From Enterobacter sp. 10-1 (lineage in GTDB: Bacteria; Pseudomonadota; Gammaproteobacteria; Enterobacterales; Enterobacteriaceae), in NCBI GenBank assembly GCA_002270295.1, contig NISF01000008.1:186001-250000 (forward strand): a stretch of DNA of 64,000 nt, written 5' to 3'. The notes beneath the pieces are model-generated. The model saw nothing but the letters and a program-made list of their open reading frames with translations, was not told the DNA's origin and did no database searches. Made by a program: the position numbers and the translations under genes. Positions 52,933 through 60,820 of the stretch are shown piece after piece. Within the stretch, counting starts at the first letter, position 1, and every line of letters begins with the position of its first letter.

Positions 52933-53293
52933 CCATCTCCAGCCTGTTTTCTGCCGTCACATCAGCAAATATATTGATTAATTAAACTGATTATTATATG
53001 TGAATTATTGATAGAACTAATTCCCAAATGATATTAAGCAGGAAGGAAACTATTGGAAATGACTGAAATGATATGAATTATATCTATAAAGAATATAAAC
53101 GTAGCTATTGAACCTCTGGCGTTCTGAAAACAGGGGATTTTGGGACAGGGCTGCAACGAAATGATTGCACCACTGGACGGTGGCGCTGAATGTGGTATCA
53201 GACCGGCATTTGCACTTCTATGAACTCCTATTTTTTTGATTCAACAGGCTGGCGTAAAAAGTCTTTCCGATCGACAACTGGAATAACCCTCAG
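52933..53293. other. AT-rich upstream region without a gene
   Basis: This stretch upstream of metN is AT-rich to about 53110 and probably contains the metN promoter. I see no convincing open frame; the rest appears to be relic DNA leading into the integrase fragment. Confidence 0.4.
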
Positions 53294-53528
53294 ATGTTAA
53301 CTGACAGCAAGATCCGCTCAGCAAAACCTCTCGTAAAATTATACAAACTCCCCGACTCGCAAGGCCTCAGTACCGACCAGCGGCACTAAGCTATAGTATT
53401 TCCGCTATAGCCTCAGGGATAAAGAACGCCGTCTGGGCTTTGGCCTCGACCCTCAAACCATGCTGGCAGAAACCCACGCAGATAAAACTCTCAGCTGCCT
53501 GAAACGCCTATCTGGAGTACTTATTTAG
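53294..53528 (+). pseudogene. P4-type integrase N-terminal fragment, frameshifted
   Basis: An ATG at 53294 opens MLTDSKIRSAKPLVKLYKLP and then DSQGL, the arm-binding domain start of P4-type tyrosine integrases (ALTD.KIR.AKP..KPYKLTDSQGL). A stop and frameshift follow. In another frame YFRYSLRDKERRLGFGLDPQ and LAETHADKTLS continue the family. The catalytic domain is absent. Such integrases use tRNA genes, including tRNA-Phe, as targets. Confidence 0.85.
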
Positions 53529-53626
53529 CGAGGAGAGAATCAACAGAGCTTGCTTTGCAATTTTCGTTATAAGAAAGAATGAATTTCTATTTCATCCCTC
53601 ATCCTTATGCTGCTAGCTTCGCTGGT

Positions 53627-53638
53627 TTGTATATACAA
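53627..53638. promoter_or_regulatory. HutC-like operator
   Basis: TTGTATATACAA is a perfect 12-bp palindrome, followed by G. It closely resembles the operators of HutC, the GntR-family repressor of histidine use (TTGTATAGACAAG-like), and lies 35 bp before the ABC/lyase operon where a repressor would overlap the promoter. No hutC gene is in the window. Confidence 0.6.
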
Positions 53639-53672
53639 GTAAATTCATGCTTTTTTTTCGGAGATACCGGGG

Positions 53673-54554
53673 ATGAACATAAAAAACAAACTGGCAGCAT
53701 CCTGGCTGGCGCTGGGTCTGATTACCGTGCAGGCGCAGGCAGCAGATTTCGTTGTTGGCAGTAAAAACTTTACCGAACAATATATCCTGGCGGAAATTTA
53801 TGCCCGTGCGCTGGAGCAGTCGGGCCTCTCCGTTGAGCGTAAAACAAACCTGGGCGGAACCTTAATCGCCCACGCGGCTCTGCTGAAAGGCGAAATTGAT
53901 ATGTATCCGGAATATACCGGTACGGCGCTCAGCGCGGTGGTGAAAGGCACTCCCTCCTCCGACGCCGCACAGGTATTTAAACAGGTCAGCGACGCCTACC
54001 AGCAGCAATACCATCTTACCTGGCTACAGCCTGCCCGCGTGAACAACGGCTACGCGCTGCTGGTTAGCAAACAGACGGCAGAAAAATACCACCTGAAAAC
54101 GCTCTCCGATCTCGCTAAAGCCGCTCCGCAACTGACTATTGGGGCAGGCGCAGAGTTTGGCGATCGCCAGGACGGTCTGAAAGGGCTGGAGCAAACCTAT
54201 GGCATTAAATTTAAAGCCTTCCGCCAGTTTGCCAAAGTCGGCCTGCGTTACGACGCCCTTGCTGCCGGGCAAATCGACGTAGCAAACGGCTTTGCCACCG
54301 ACTGGCAAATCGCTGAAAACCAGTACGTTGCGCTTGACGATGACAAACACCTCTTCCCTCCTTACGAAGTTGCGCCGGTTGTGCGCGACGCGGCGCTGCA
54401 GGCGCATCCCCAGGTTCGCGACATTTTAAATAACGTCAGCCAACTGCTTGATAACGCCACCATGCAAAAACTGAATGCGGAAGTGGAAAAGAATAAAGAA
54501 GAACCGAGCGATGTGGCGGAAGACTTTTTGCGCAAAAAGGGCCTAATCAAATAG
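53673..54554 (+). CDS. Osmoprotectant/betaine-type ABC substrate-binding protein
   Basis: The 293-residue periplasmic protein has a signal peptide (about 1-23, ending AQA) and the family opening FVVGSKNFTEQYILAEIYA, then GEIDMYPEYTGTAL (about 75-88), both hallmarks of the OpuC/OsmF/YehZ group that binds quaternary ammonium ligands in an aromatic cage. It is the first gene of a seven-gene operon; the lyase start follows after 9 bp. In Gram-positives related proteins (EgtU) bind ergothioneine, so a histidine betaine is a plausible ligand, but the sequence alone does not prove it. Confidence 0.9.
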   Translation: MNIKNKLAASWLALGLITVQAQAADFVVGSKNFTEQYILAEIYARALEQSGLSVERKTNLGGTLIAHAALLKGEIDMYPEYTGTALSAVVKGTPSSDAAQVFKQVSDAYQQQYHLTWLQPARVNNGYALLVSKQTAEKYHLKTLSDLAKAAPQLTIGAGAEFGDRQDGLKGLEQTYGIKFKAFRQFAKVGLRYDALAAGQIDVANGFATDWQIAENQYVALDDDKHLFPPYEVAPVVRDAALQAHPQVRDILNNVSQLLDNATMQKLNAEVEKNKEEPSDVAEDFLRKKGLIK

Positions 54555-54563
54555 GGTACGATC

Positions 54564-56108
54564 GTGACAACGACACTTATGCTGGGTGATGCACCGCTCA
54601 CGCTTGAAGACGTGCGGGCGGTCGCCGACTGCGGCCAGACTGTCGCGCTGGGAACGCAGGCGCAGCAGGCCATTGGCGCATCTTTTGATTTTCTGATGCG
54701 CAGCATCAGCGCCGGAAAGCGTATCTATGGAGTCACCACCGGACTCGGCGCAAATGTCGATACCACGGTACTGCACGCGCAGGGCGGCCGCCACGATGAG
54801 GATCTGCTACAGGCAATTCAGCGGCGAATCCCGCTGGCGCGGGCAGTGGGCGTAGGGCCGCAGGCAACGCCTGCACAGGTCCGCGCGATAATGCTGGCGC
54901 GTCTTGCGGGCCTGGCACAGGGCGCATCGGGCATTTCTTTGCCCGTGGTGCAGACGTTGCTGGCCTTTCTCAACGAAGGTATTCATCCCCGAGTTCCGCT
55001 TATCGGTTCGATCGGCGAAGCGGATCTCGCGCCGCTGGCGCATATCGGCCGTGCGCTCGTTGCCGATGGCGAGGCCGAATATCGGGGCTCGGTGGAATCG
55101 GTCTCCACATTGCTGAACCAGACTAGAGTGGCGCCTGCACCGCTGCGCGGAAAAGACGGGCTGGCGCTTGTCTCATCCAATGCCGCAAGCGTCGGCCTCG
55201 GTGCGCTGCTTCTGCTGGATATAGCCCGGTTAATAAACGCTCACGCGGGTGCCATAGCGCTCTCGTTTGAATCGTTTCGCGCCAACGTTACGCCGCTAAC
55301 GCCCTGGGCGGCGCGAATGCGCCCTGCGCCGCAGCAGGCAGAAACCGCCGCCTGGCTGCTGTCGCTTCTGGATGGCAGCCCGCTGCTCCAGCCCGACGGC
55401 GCACGCGCCTTGCAGGATCCGCTCAGCTTCCGCTGCGTCGCACCGGTGCTGGCCTGCGTGCGCCACGCCTGGCTAAATGCGCGCGCGGCGGTCGAACTGG
55501 AACTCAACAGCGCCGACGACAACCCCGGCCTGCTGGCAGAGCCGGAACTGGTGCTGGCAAATGCCAATTTTGACGTCACGCATCTGGCGCTGGCGCTGGA
55601 AAGCCTCGGGCTGGCCCTCGCCCGCCATGCCGCGTGCAGCGGTGAACGCATCATGAAACTGATGTCGCCCGCCGCCAGCGGCCTGCCGCGTTTTCTCACC
55701 CGCCACACCGGGCAGACAGGTTTCGCCACGCTGCAAAAAACGGTTTCCGCACTGGTCAGCGATATCGCGCACCATGCCCAGCCGCTCTCCCCACTGACAA
55801 TACCGGTGGCCGATCGGGTTGAAGATTACGCCTCGCAGGCAATGGGCATCGTAGCCAAAACCACGCGACTCATGGAAAGCCTACGCTATCTGGTAGCAAT
55901 TGAACTTTTGGTGGCTGCGCAGGCGCTGGATCTTCAGGAGGCCCCGCAGCCCGGGCGCTATGCAGCGGCGCTACATGACAAAATCCGCGCCCGGGTGGCG
56001 CCGCTGGATGAAGACCGCGCCAGCGCTGGCGACATTTCCATTCTGGCCGACGCGATAATGCAGCCGGAATGGCTTGCAGGCCAGGCCGTATTGCTGGAGA
56101 CCTCCTGA
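54564..56108 (+). CDS. HAL-fold ammonia-lyase homologue lacking the MIO triad (possible ergothionase)
   Basis: This 514-residue protein aligns over its whole length with histidine ammonia-lyase. YGVTTGLGAN (Tyr55) matches the catalytic YGVNTGFG, and GSIGEADLAPLAH (148-160) matches GSVGASGDLAPLAH. The Ala-Ser-Gly that cyclises to MIO is replaced by Glu-Ala, one residue shorter and without Ser. Other MIO-site residues also differ: LVSSN in place of LLNGT near 202, and QDPLSFRC (284-291) in place of QDPYSLRC. Such an enzyme cannot form MIO and should need a better leaving group than ammonia, for instance trimethylamine from ergothioneine. Start GTG at 54564; the stop overlaps the next start as TGATG. 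Confidence 0.85.
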   Translation: MTTTLMLGDAPLTLEDVRAVADCGQTVALGTQAQQAIGASFDFLMRSISAGKRIYGVTTGLGANVDTTVLHAQGGRHDEDLLQAIQRRIPLARAVGVGPQATPAQVRAIMLARLAGLAQGASGISLPVVQTLLAFLNEGIHPRVPLIGSIGEADLAPLAHIGRALVADGEAEYRGSVESVSTLLNQTRVAPAPLRGKDGLALVSSNAASVGLGALLLLDIARLINAHAGAIALSFESFRANVTPLTPWAARMRPAPQQAETAAWLLSLLDGSPLLQPDGARALQDPLSFRCVAPVLACVRHAWLNARAAVELELNSADDNPGLLAEPELVLANANFDVTHLALALESLGLALARHAACSGERIMKLMSPAASGLPRFLTRHTGQTGFATLQKTVSALVSDIAHHAQPLSPLTIPVADRVEDYASQAMGIVAKTTRLMESLRYLVAIELLVAAQALDLQEAPQPGRYAAALHDKIRARVAPLDEDRASAGDISILADAIMQPEWLAGQAVLLETS

Positions 56109-56731
56109 TGCGCTGGGCGACACGACACTATGACGACATTCTACTGGCGCTCTGGCAGCACCTGGTACTGGTCGGCGCCGCGATGCTGATGGCGTTCGTT
56201 ATTTCGCTGTTTCTCGGCATTACCACCGCCCGCCGCCCGCGGCTGTACGCGCTGGTGATGACGGTAACCGGCATGATTTTTTCCATTCCTGGGCTGGCGC
56301 TATTCGCCCTGCTCATTCCGTGGCTCGGCATCGGCATGCTGCCGGCTATCGTCGGATTGACGGCCTATGCGCTGATGATCCTCACCCGCAATATTGCTGC
56401 CGGTTTTCACGCTGTTCCGCTGGACGTCCGCGAAGCGGCGCGGGGAATGGGGTACGGCACCTGGCGCAATCTGCGCGAAGTGGAGCTGCCGCTGGCGCTA
56501 CCGTTCATCATCACCGGCCTGCGCATTGCCACCACCACGCTTATCGGCATCGCTACGGTCGCGGCATATATCAACGCCGGTGGGCTTGGCTCGATTATTC
56601 TCGCCGGGCTGGATCAGCGCTATCCGGAGAAAATATTTATCGGCGGCGGATTAACGTCACTGCTGGCGATCGGCGCGGATCTGTTTTTTGTCCGGCTCCA
56701 GCGGCGTATTTCACAAGGGAGAAGCCAATGA
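56108..56731 (+). CDS. Betaine-type ABC permease, first subunit
   Basis: This 207-residue inner-membrane permease (start ATG at 56108, MRWATRHYDD) has five to six transmembrane helices. The coupling loop is VPLDVREAARGMGYGTWRNL with LREVELPLALP, typical of OpuC/YehW/OsmW permeases. It overlaps the lyase by one base and the second permease by four (ATGA). Confidence 0.9.
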   Translation: MRWATRHYDDILLALWQHLVLVGAAMLMAFVISLFLGITTARRPRLYALVMTVTGMIFSIPGLALFALLIPWLGIGMLPAIVGLTAYALMILTRNIAAGFHAVPLDVREAARGMGYGTWRNLREVELPLALPFIITGLRIATTTLIGIATVAAYINAGGLGSIILAGLDQRYPEKIFIGGGLTSLLAIGADLFFVRLQRRISQGRSQ

Positions 56732-57360
56732 TAACGCAGGCATGGCAATGGGTGCTGGATAACCAGCCGCTGTTCTGGCAGGCGGTGTGGCAGCATCTGA
56801 CGATGTGTGGGCTTGCGCTCAGCATCGCCCTGATTATTGCGATCCCGACGGGTGTGCTGATCGCAAACCTCCCTCGCCTCGCCTTTATCATCACCAGCGG
56901 CACCAGCACGCTGCGGACGATCCCAAGCCTTGCGATCCTTGCGGCAGTTATGCCGTTTCTCGGCATTGGCCTGCTGCCCTCGGTCGTCGCGCTGGTGGTG
57001 CTGGCCGTGCCGCCGATTTTGCTCAACACGTGCACCAGCATTCAGTCCGTTAACCCGGATACGCTCTCAGCGGCGCACGGCATGGGGCTCACCCCCTGGC
57101 AGGTAACAGGCAGAATCGTGCTGCCTTTGGCGGCCCCCGGTATCCTCGCCGGCTGTCGTACCGCCGCCGTACAGGTGGTCGGCGGAGCGGCACTGGCGTC
57201 ATTTATCGGCGGCGGCGGTCTGGGTGATTTTGTCACCACCGGCATTGCCATCATGGACATGTCGCGCCTGTTAGTAGGCGCGGTGCCAATTATTCTGCTC
57301 GCTGTGGGTATCGAAGCGCTTTTCGCCCTGCTAGAGCGTCTGTGTTATCGACCTGGTTAA
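56728..57360 (+). CDS. Betaine-type ABC permease, second subunit
   Basis: The 210-residue permease begins MITQAWQWVLDNQPLFWQAV. It has about six helices and the coupling loop NPDTLSAAHGMGLTPWQVTG. It forms a heterodimer with the first permease, as in the YehW/YehY and OsmW/OsmY pairs. A longer in-frame ORF upstream lies inside the first permease gene and was not used. Confidence 0.9.
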   Translation: MITQAWQWVLDNQPLFWQAVWQHLTMCGLALSIALIIAIPTGVLIANLPRLAFIITSGTSTLRTIPSLAILAAVMPFLGIGLLPSVVALVVLAVPPILLNTCTSIQSVNPDTLSAAHGMGLTPWQVTGRIVLPLAAPGILAGCRTAAVQVVGGAALASFIGGGGLGDFVTTGIAIMDMSRLLVGAVPIILLAVGIEALFALLERLCYRPG

Positions 57361-57372
57361 AGGGCTAATCTA

Positions 57373-58344
57373 ATGATTAAACTGGAAAATATTAGCAAAA
57401 TTTATCCCGGTTCGCCGCGTAAAGCGCTTGACGATCTCTCCATGACGTTTGAAGAGGGAACCACCACGGCCCTGATTGGTCCTTCCGGCTGCGGCAAAAC
57501 CACCACCATGCGCCTAATTAACCGCCTGGAACAGCCCACCTCCGGGCGTGTCTGGGTAAACGGGCACGATGTCGCAGCGGAAGATCCGGTGATGCTGCGT
57601 CGGCATATCGGCTACGTCATTCAGAACGTCGGGCTGTTTCCGCATATGACCGTCGCGGACAACATTGCCACGGTGCCGCGTCTGCTGGGCTGGAGCACCG
57701 CGCGCATTCAGACACGGGTGGAAACGTTGCTTGAGCTGGTAGGACTGGATGCCCGGCAATACGCCAGCCGCTTTCCTGCGGCGCTTTCCGGCGGTCAGCG
57801 ACAACGGGTAGGCGTTGCCCGCGCGCTGGCAGCGGACCCGCCCGTCATGCTGATGGATGAACCGTTCGGCGCCATCGACCCCTTGGTTCGCGGGCGATTA
57901 CAGACCGAGTTTAAGCAGATTCTGCAGCGCGTGAAAAAGACGGTGATTATCGTCACTCACGATCTTGATGAGGCCATCAAAATGGGCGATCGCATCGCCA
58001 TTATGCGCGAAGGGCGACTGTGCCAATACGCCCCTCCCGCCGAAGTGCTCTCAGCTCCGGCAGATGAGTTCGTCGCGGCTTTCGTCGGCAGCGATGCAGC
58101 GCTGAAACTTCTGGCTATTACCCCGGTGGCCCAGGCGATGGAAACGTCTCTGACCGCTAATCATCCGCAGCGGCTTGACGTGAACGCCACCCTGAAAGAC
58201 GCGCTGGCGCTGATGCTTTCCCGGCACGCCGACAGCATCACCGTCACCGAATACGGCTCGCCCGTCGGCGTATTAACCCGCCAGCGGCTTTTCACCCACG
58301 TGCGGCCCGATGCGGACCATACGACCTATGAGAGAAATTTATGA
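57373..58344 (+). CDS. Betaine-type ABC transporter ATPase
   Basis: The 323-residue ATPase has Walker A GPSGCGKT (36-43), signature LSGGQ (138-142) and Walker B VMLMDE (158-163), and a C-terminal region (about 250-323) resembling the CBS-like extension of OpuCA/OsmV. It energises the two permeases just upstream. The ornithine-cyclodeaminase-like gene overlaps its stop (ATGA at 58341). Confidence 0.9.
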   Translation: MIKLENISKIYPGSPRKALDDLSMTFEEGTTTALIGPSGCGKTTTMRLINRLEQPTSGRVWVNGHDVAAEDPVMLRRHIGYVIQNVGLFPHMTVADNIATVPRLLGWSTARIQTRVETLLELVGLDARQYASRFPAALSGGQRQRVGVARALAADPPVMLMDEPFGAIDPLVRGRLQTEFKQILQRVKKTVIIVTHDLDEAIKMGDRIAIMREGRLCQYAPPAEVLSAPADEFVAAFVGSDAALKLLAITPVAQAMETSLTANHPQRLDVNATLKDALALMLSRHADSITVTEYGSPVGVLTRQRLFTHVRPDADHTTYERNL

Positions 58345-59345
58345 CTCAAAGCATACACTTAACCTGGCTAAACGGCCCTGATGTTGACCAACTGCAGCTC
58401 ACGGACGCGGAAATCCTCGCGGCGGTGGAGAACGAGCTGCGGGCGCAGGGGCAGAAAAAAACCGTCATTGAACCGCGCGTGCATTTAATTCCCGATAAAG
58501 CGTTTAACGGCCACTTTAACGTACTGCGCGGTTATATCGAGCCGCTGGGGCTCGCGGGGGTAAAAATCGTCGGCGATTATGTCAATAACTATACGCTCGG
58601 GCTGCCCTCGGAAATGGCTCTGCTGAACCTTTTCGATCCGCGCACCGGCATGCCGGTTGCCATTCTGGATGCGTCGGCGATTACCGATATGCGCACCGGC
58701 GCGCTTACCGCGCTTGGCGCGCGCCACCTCGCCCGCCGCGACAGTAAGGTGCTGGGGCATATCGGCGCACGGGGCACCGCTTACTGGAACGTTCGTCTGC
58801 TCAACAGCATTTATGATTTTGATGAAATCCGCATTCATTCCCGTCGCCCGGAAAGCCGTGACGCTTTTGCACGCCGTCTGGAGCAGGATCTCGGCAAAAA
58901 AGTCATCGTCACCGACGACTGGGAAAGCTGCGTGCGTAACGCGGATATTGTGGTCGAAGCCTCGCGTCTTGATGCGCCGACGCCGCTGTTAAAAACAGAG
59001 TGGATAAAACCCGGCGCCTTTGTCGTGCCCTACGGCACCATGAGCGCCGTGGAGCTGTCGCTTACCGACATTATGGATAAGCTGGTGGTGGACGATTGGG
59101 GACAGTGCAAAGGAGGCATGTTTGGATCGCTACGGGCCCATGTAGAGGCCGGAAAATTAAGCGAGCATACTCTGCATGCCGAGCTGGGCGAAATTGTCGC
59201 CGGGGCGAAACCCGGTCGTGAAAACGATGGCGAAACCATCCTCTTCTGGCATCGCGGGCTGTCGCTAAGCGATATTGCACTGGGGCATGCGATGCTGGAG
59301 AAAGCTCGCGCGCTGGGTGTTGGTCAGGAGCTACGCTACCGGTGA
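58341..59345 (+). CDS. Ornithine cyclodeaminase/mu-crystallin-family protein
   Basis: The 334-residue protein has the family fold: an N-terminal substrate domain with LGLPSEMALLNLFDPRTGMP and ILDASAITDMRTGALTALGA-like sequence (about 90-130), then a Rossmann NAD-binding domain beginning KVLGHIGARGTAYWNVR (about 140). Family members include ornithine cyclodeaminase, alanine dehydrogenase and ketimine reductases, so the reaction could be NAD-dependent deamination, cyclisation or imine reduction. The substrate is not known. Both ends overlap neighbours by four bases, so it belongs to the same pathway as the transporter and lyase. Confidence 0.85.
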   Translation: MTQSIHLTWLNGPDVDQLQLTDAEILAAVENELRAQGQKKTVIEPRVHLIPDKAFNGHFNVLRGYIEPLGLAGVKIVGDYVNNYTLGLPSEMALLNLFDPRTGMPVAILDASAITDMRTGALTALGARHLARRDSKVLGHIGARGTAYWNVRLLNSIYDFDEIRIHSRRPESRDAFARRLEQDLGKKVIVTDDWESCVRNADIVVEASRLDAPTPLLKTEWIKPGAFVVPYGTMSAVELSLTDIMDKLVVDDWGQCKGGMFGSLRAHVEAGKLSEHTLHAELGEIVAGAKPGRENDGETILFWHRGLSLSDIALGHAMLEKARALGVGQELRYR

Positions 59346-60148
59346 TCGTTAACGCGCGAATGTACTCGGTCACCCCGACGGCCGCAGAGGGGTGGAAAAG
59401 GCTCCTGCTCGAAGCAGTACGTCGCGCCGGGCTGAAGGCAGAGATTTTTGACTACCCTGCCCCAGCCAGGCTGGAAGGGCTGTGGACTCGTTCCGATCTG
59501 CTGGCGGTATTCATGTGTGGCTGGCCCTTCGCGCAGCGGCGCTTTCCGGTACGCCCCGTGGCCGTGCCGATTACGGAAGACGCCGCCGGAGAAGGAATAC
59601 CAGGGCACTACCGTACCCTGTTTATGGTGCCGAAGTCGTCTACCGCCGAAAGGCTGGAAGAGACCTTCGGCGGGCGGCTGGCGTATACCAACCCTGAGTC
59701 GCACTCCGGCTATAACGCGGTGCGCTATCATCTGTCGGCGTACCTTAGGGAATCGCGAAAAACGCTTTATAGCACCCTTGTCGGGCCGCTGGTGACCCCG
59801 CGACGCGTGCTGGAAACGCTGGCGGCGGGCGAAGCGGATGTCGGCCCGCTGGATAGCTATGCCTGGTCGCTGCTGCGCCGGTATGAACAGGAATTAACGC
59901 GCCATGTGCGTATCCTGGCGCGCAGCGCGCCCGCACCGATGCCTTTACTGGTGGCAAGCGATATGGTTGACCAGCAGGTCATTATGGCGCTGCAAACGGC
60001 GTTGCTGACGCTGAATACAGAACAAGATGCCACGCTATTATGGCCTCTGGGGCTTCGGGGATTTATCGCCCCCTCCGCCGACGCCTGGCAAGTGCTTTGC
60101 GACCGGGAAGAAGTTGCGTTCTCCAGAGGCTATGACATGCTGCGCTGA
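59342..60148 (+). CDS. PhnD-like binding-fold protein without signal peptide
   Basis: The 268-residue protein starts with GTG at 59342, which overlaps the upstream stop as GTGA. It resembles the phosphonate-binding PhnD family in length and in segments such as YRTLFMVPKSS, YTNPESHSGYNAVRYHL (about 118-134) and GEADVGPLDSYAW (about 161-173). The N-terminus MIVNARMYSVTPTAAEGWKR has no hydrophobic signal sequence, so it is probably cytoplasmic and could be a sensor or enzyme instead of a transport protein. It is the last gene of the operon. Confidence 0.75.
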   Translation: MIVNARMYSVTPTAAEGWKRLLLEAVRRAGLKAEIFDYPAPARLEGLWTRSDLLAVFMCGWPFAQRRFPVRPVAVPITEDAAGEGIPGHYRTLFMVPKSSTAERLEETFGGRLAYTNPESHSGYNAVRYHLSAYLRESRKTLYSTLVGPLVTPRRVLETLAAGEADVGPLDSYAWSLLRRYEQELTRHVRILARSAPAPMPLLVASDMVDQQVIMALQTALLTLNTEQDATLLWPLGLRGFIAPSADAWQVLCDREEVAFSRGYDMLR

Positions 60149-60149
60149 A

Positions 60150-60615
60150 AACGGCGTTTCATGCTGTCGCTCCATTATTCGCGCCGTATGCTATTACATC
60201 GTTACATGATAGCCGCGTCTTGAACCGCTCGATAATAGTTTGCCACCCTTGCGCACGCACAAACAGTAGTCTCGACCACCATCTATTGGCAGTTCAAAAA
60301 TATTCACCAGACAGGCCCTTATCCAGATATGGCATAATGAATAGGTACCGGGCAGAAGCGCTGTCAGTGATAATTCATTGTATCATTGGGGGTACTTTAG
60401 CGTTCTTCGGTAATAGCGTAATTGCATGGCTGAATATTACCTACATTATCATAGCGCACGGCCCTTCCACTATTGCCTCGGCCGATCGGACCATCACATT
60501 ATTATTAATAACCGAGGGATAGCCACTGATGCTTTAAAGCGTCTGCGGCTATTCACCCAACAAATACACAGGAAAAACTGGAACTCATAGCAAACAGAAT
60601 GTTAATCGTGGATAT
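60150..60615. other. Gap with no recognised gene
   Basis: After the operon this AT-richer DNA has only short open frames of unlikely composition. I see no clear terminator or motif. Confidence 0.4.
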
Positions 60616-60636
60616 GATTCCGGGTCCAGCACCACT
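60616..60636 (+). other. Degenerate copy of the tRNA-Phe 3' end (candidate att site)
   Basis: GATTCCGGGTCCAGCACCACT matches GATTCCGAGTCCGGGCACCACT of tRNA-Phe and the next two bases (43493-43514) with two mismatches and one missing base. It lies 17.1 kb right of the tRNA and may mark the far end of an old integration. Confidence 0.45.
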
Positions 60637-60772
60637 CCACGCCAGCGTAATAAACGAAGCCGCGCGTCCGGCGCGGAACATCCTCGCTACTGCAGCTGCC
60701 GCACGCCTTTCATAAAACCACCTCGAAAGCCCTCTTCTCACCCGATCGCATTGCCTACTTTTTTTTCTCCAC

Positions 60773-60804
60773 ATTAAATGTTACGTTATAACATAACATT
60801 TAAT
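60773..60804. promoter_or_regulatory. Zur-like operator
   Basis: A perfect 11-bp inverted repeat (ATTAAATGTTA and TAACATTTAAT) flanks CGTTATAACA. It contains GTTATAACATAAC (60785-60797), 12 of 13 matches to the Zur core GTTATANTATAAC, and an overlapping GTTACGTTATAAC with 11 of 13. It lies 17 bp before the TonB-receptor start, suggesting repression by zinc. Confidence 0.75.
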
Positions 60805-60820
60805 AATTTGATGCCGATCG

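Noticed and set aside
52933..53100. Possible Fur box in AT-rich DNA upstream of metN
   Set aside because: GATTATTATATGTGAATTATT fits the consensus only partly, and AT-rich DNA gives such matches by chance.
54924..54932. An Ala-Ser-Gly at lyase residues 121-123 could look like the MIO triad
   Set aside because: It aligns with the YSG of the helix before the active-site loop (LAQGASGISLPVVQ with LAKGYSGVRLEVV). The true MIO position is in GSIGEADLAPL, about 28 residues later.
60220..60522. 100-codon open frame between the lyase operon and the TonB receptor
   Set aside because: It needs a non-ATG start, lacks a ribosome-binding site, and its sequence matches nothing I recognise.
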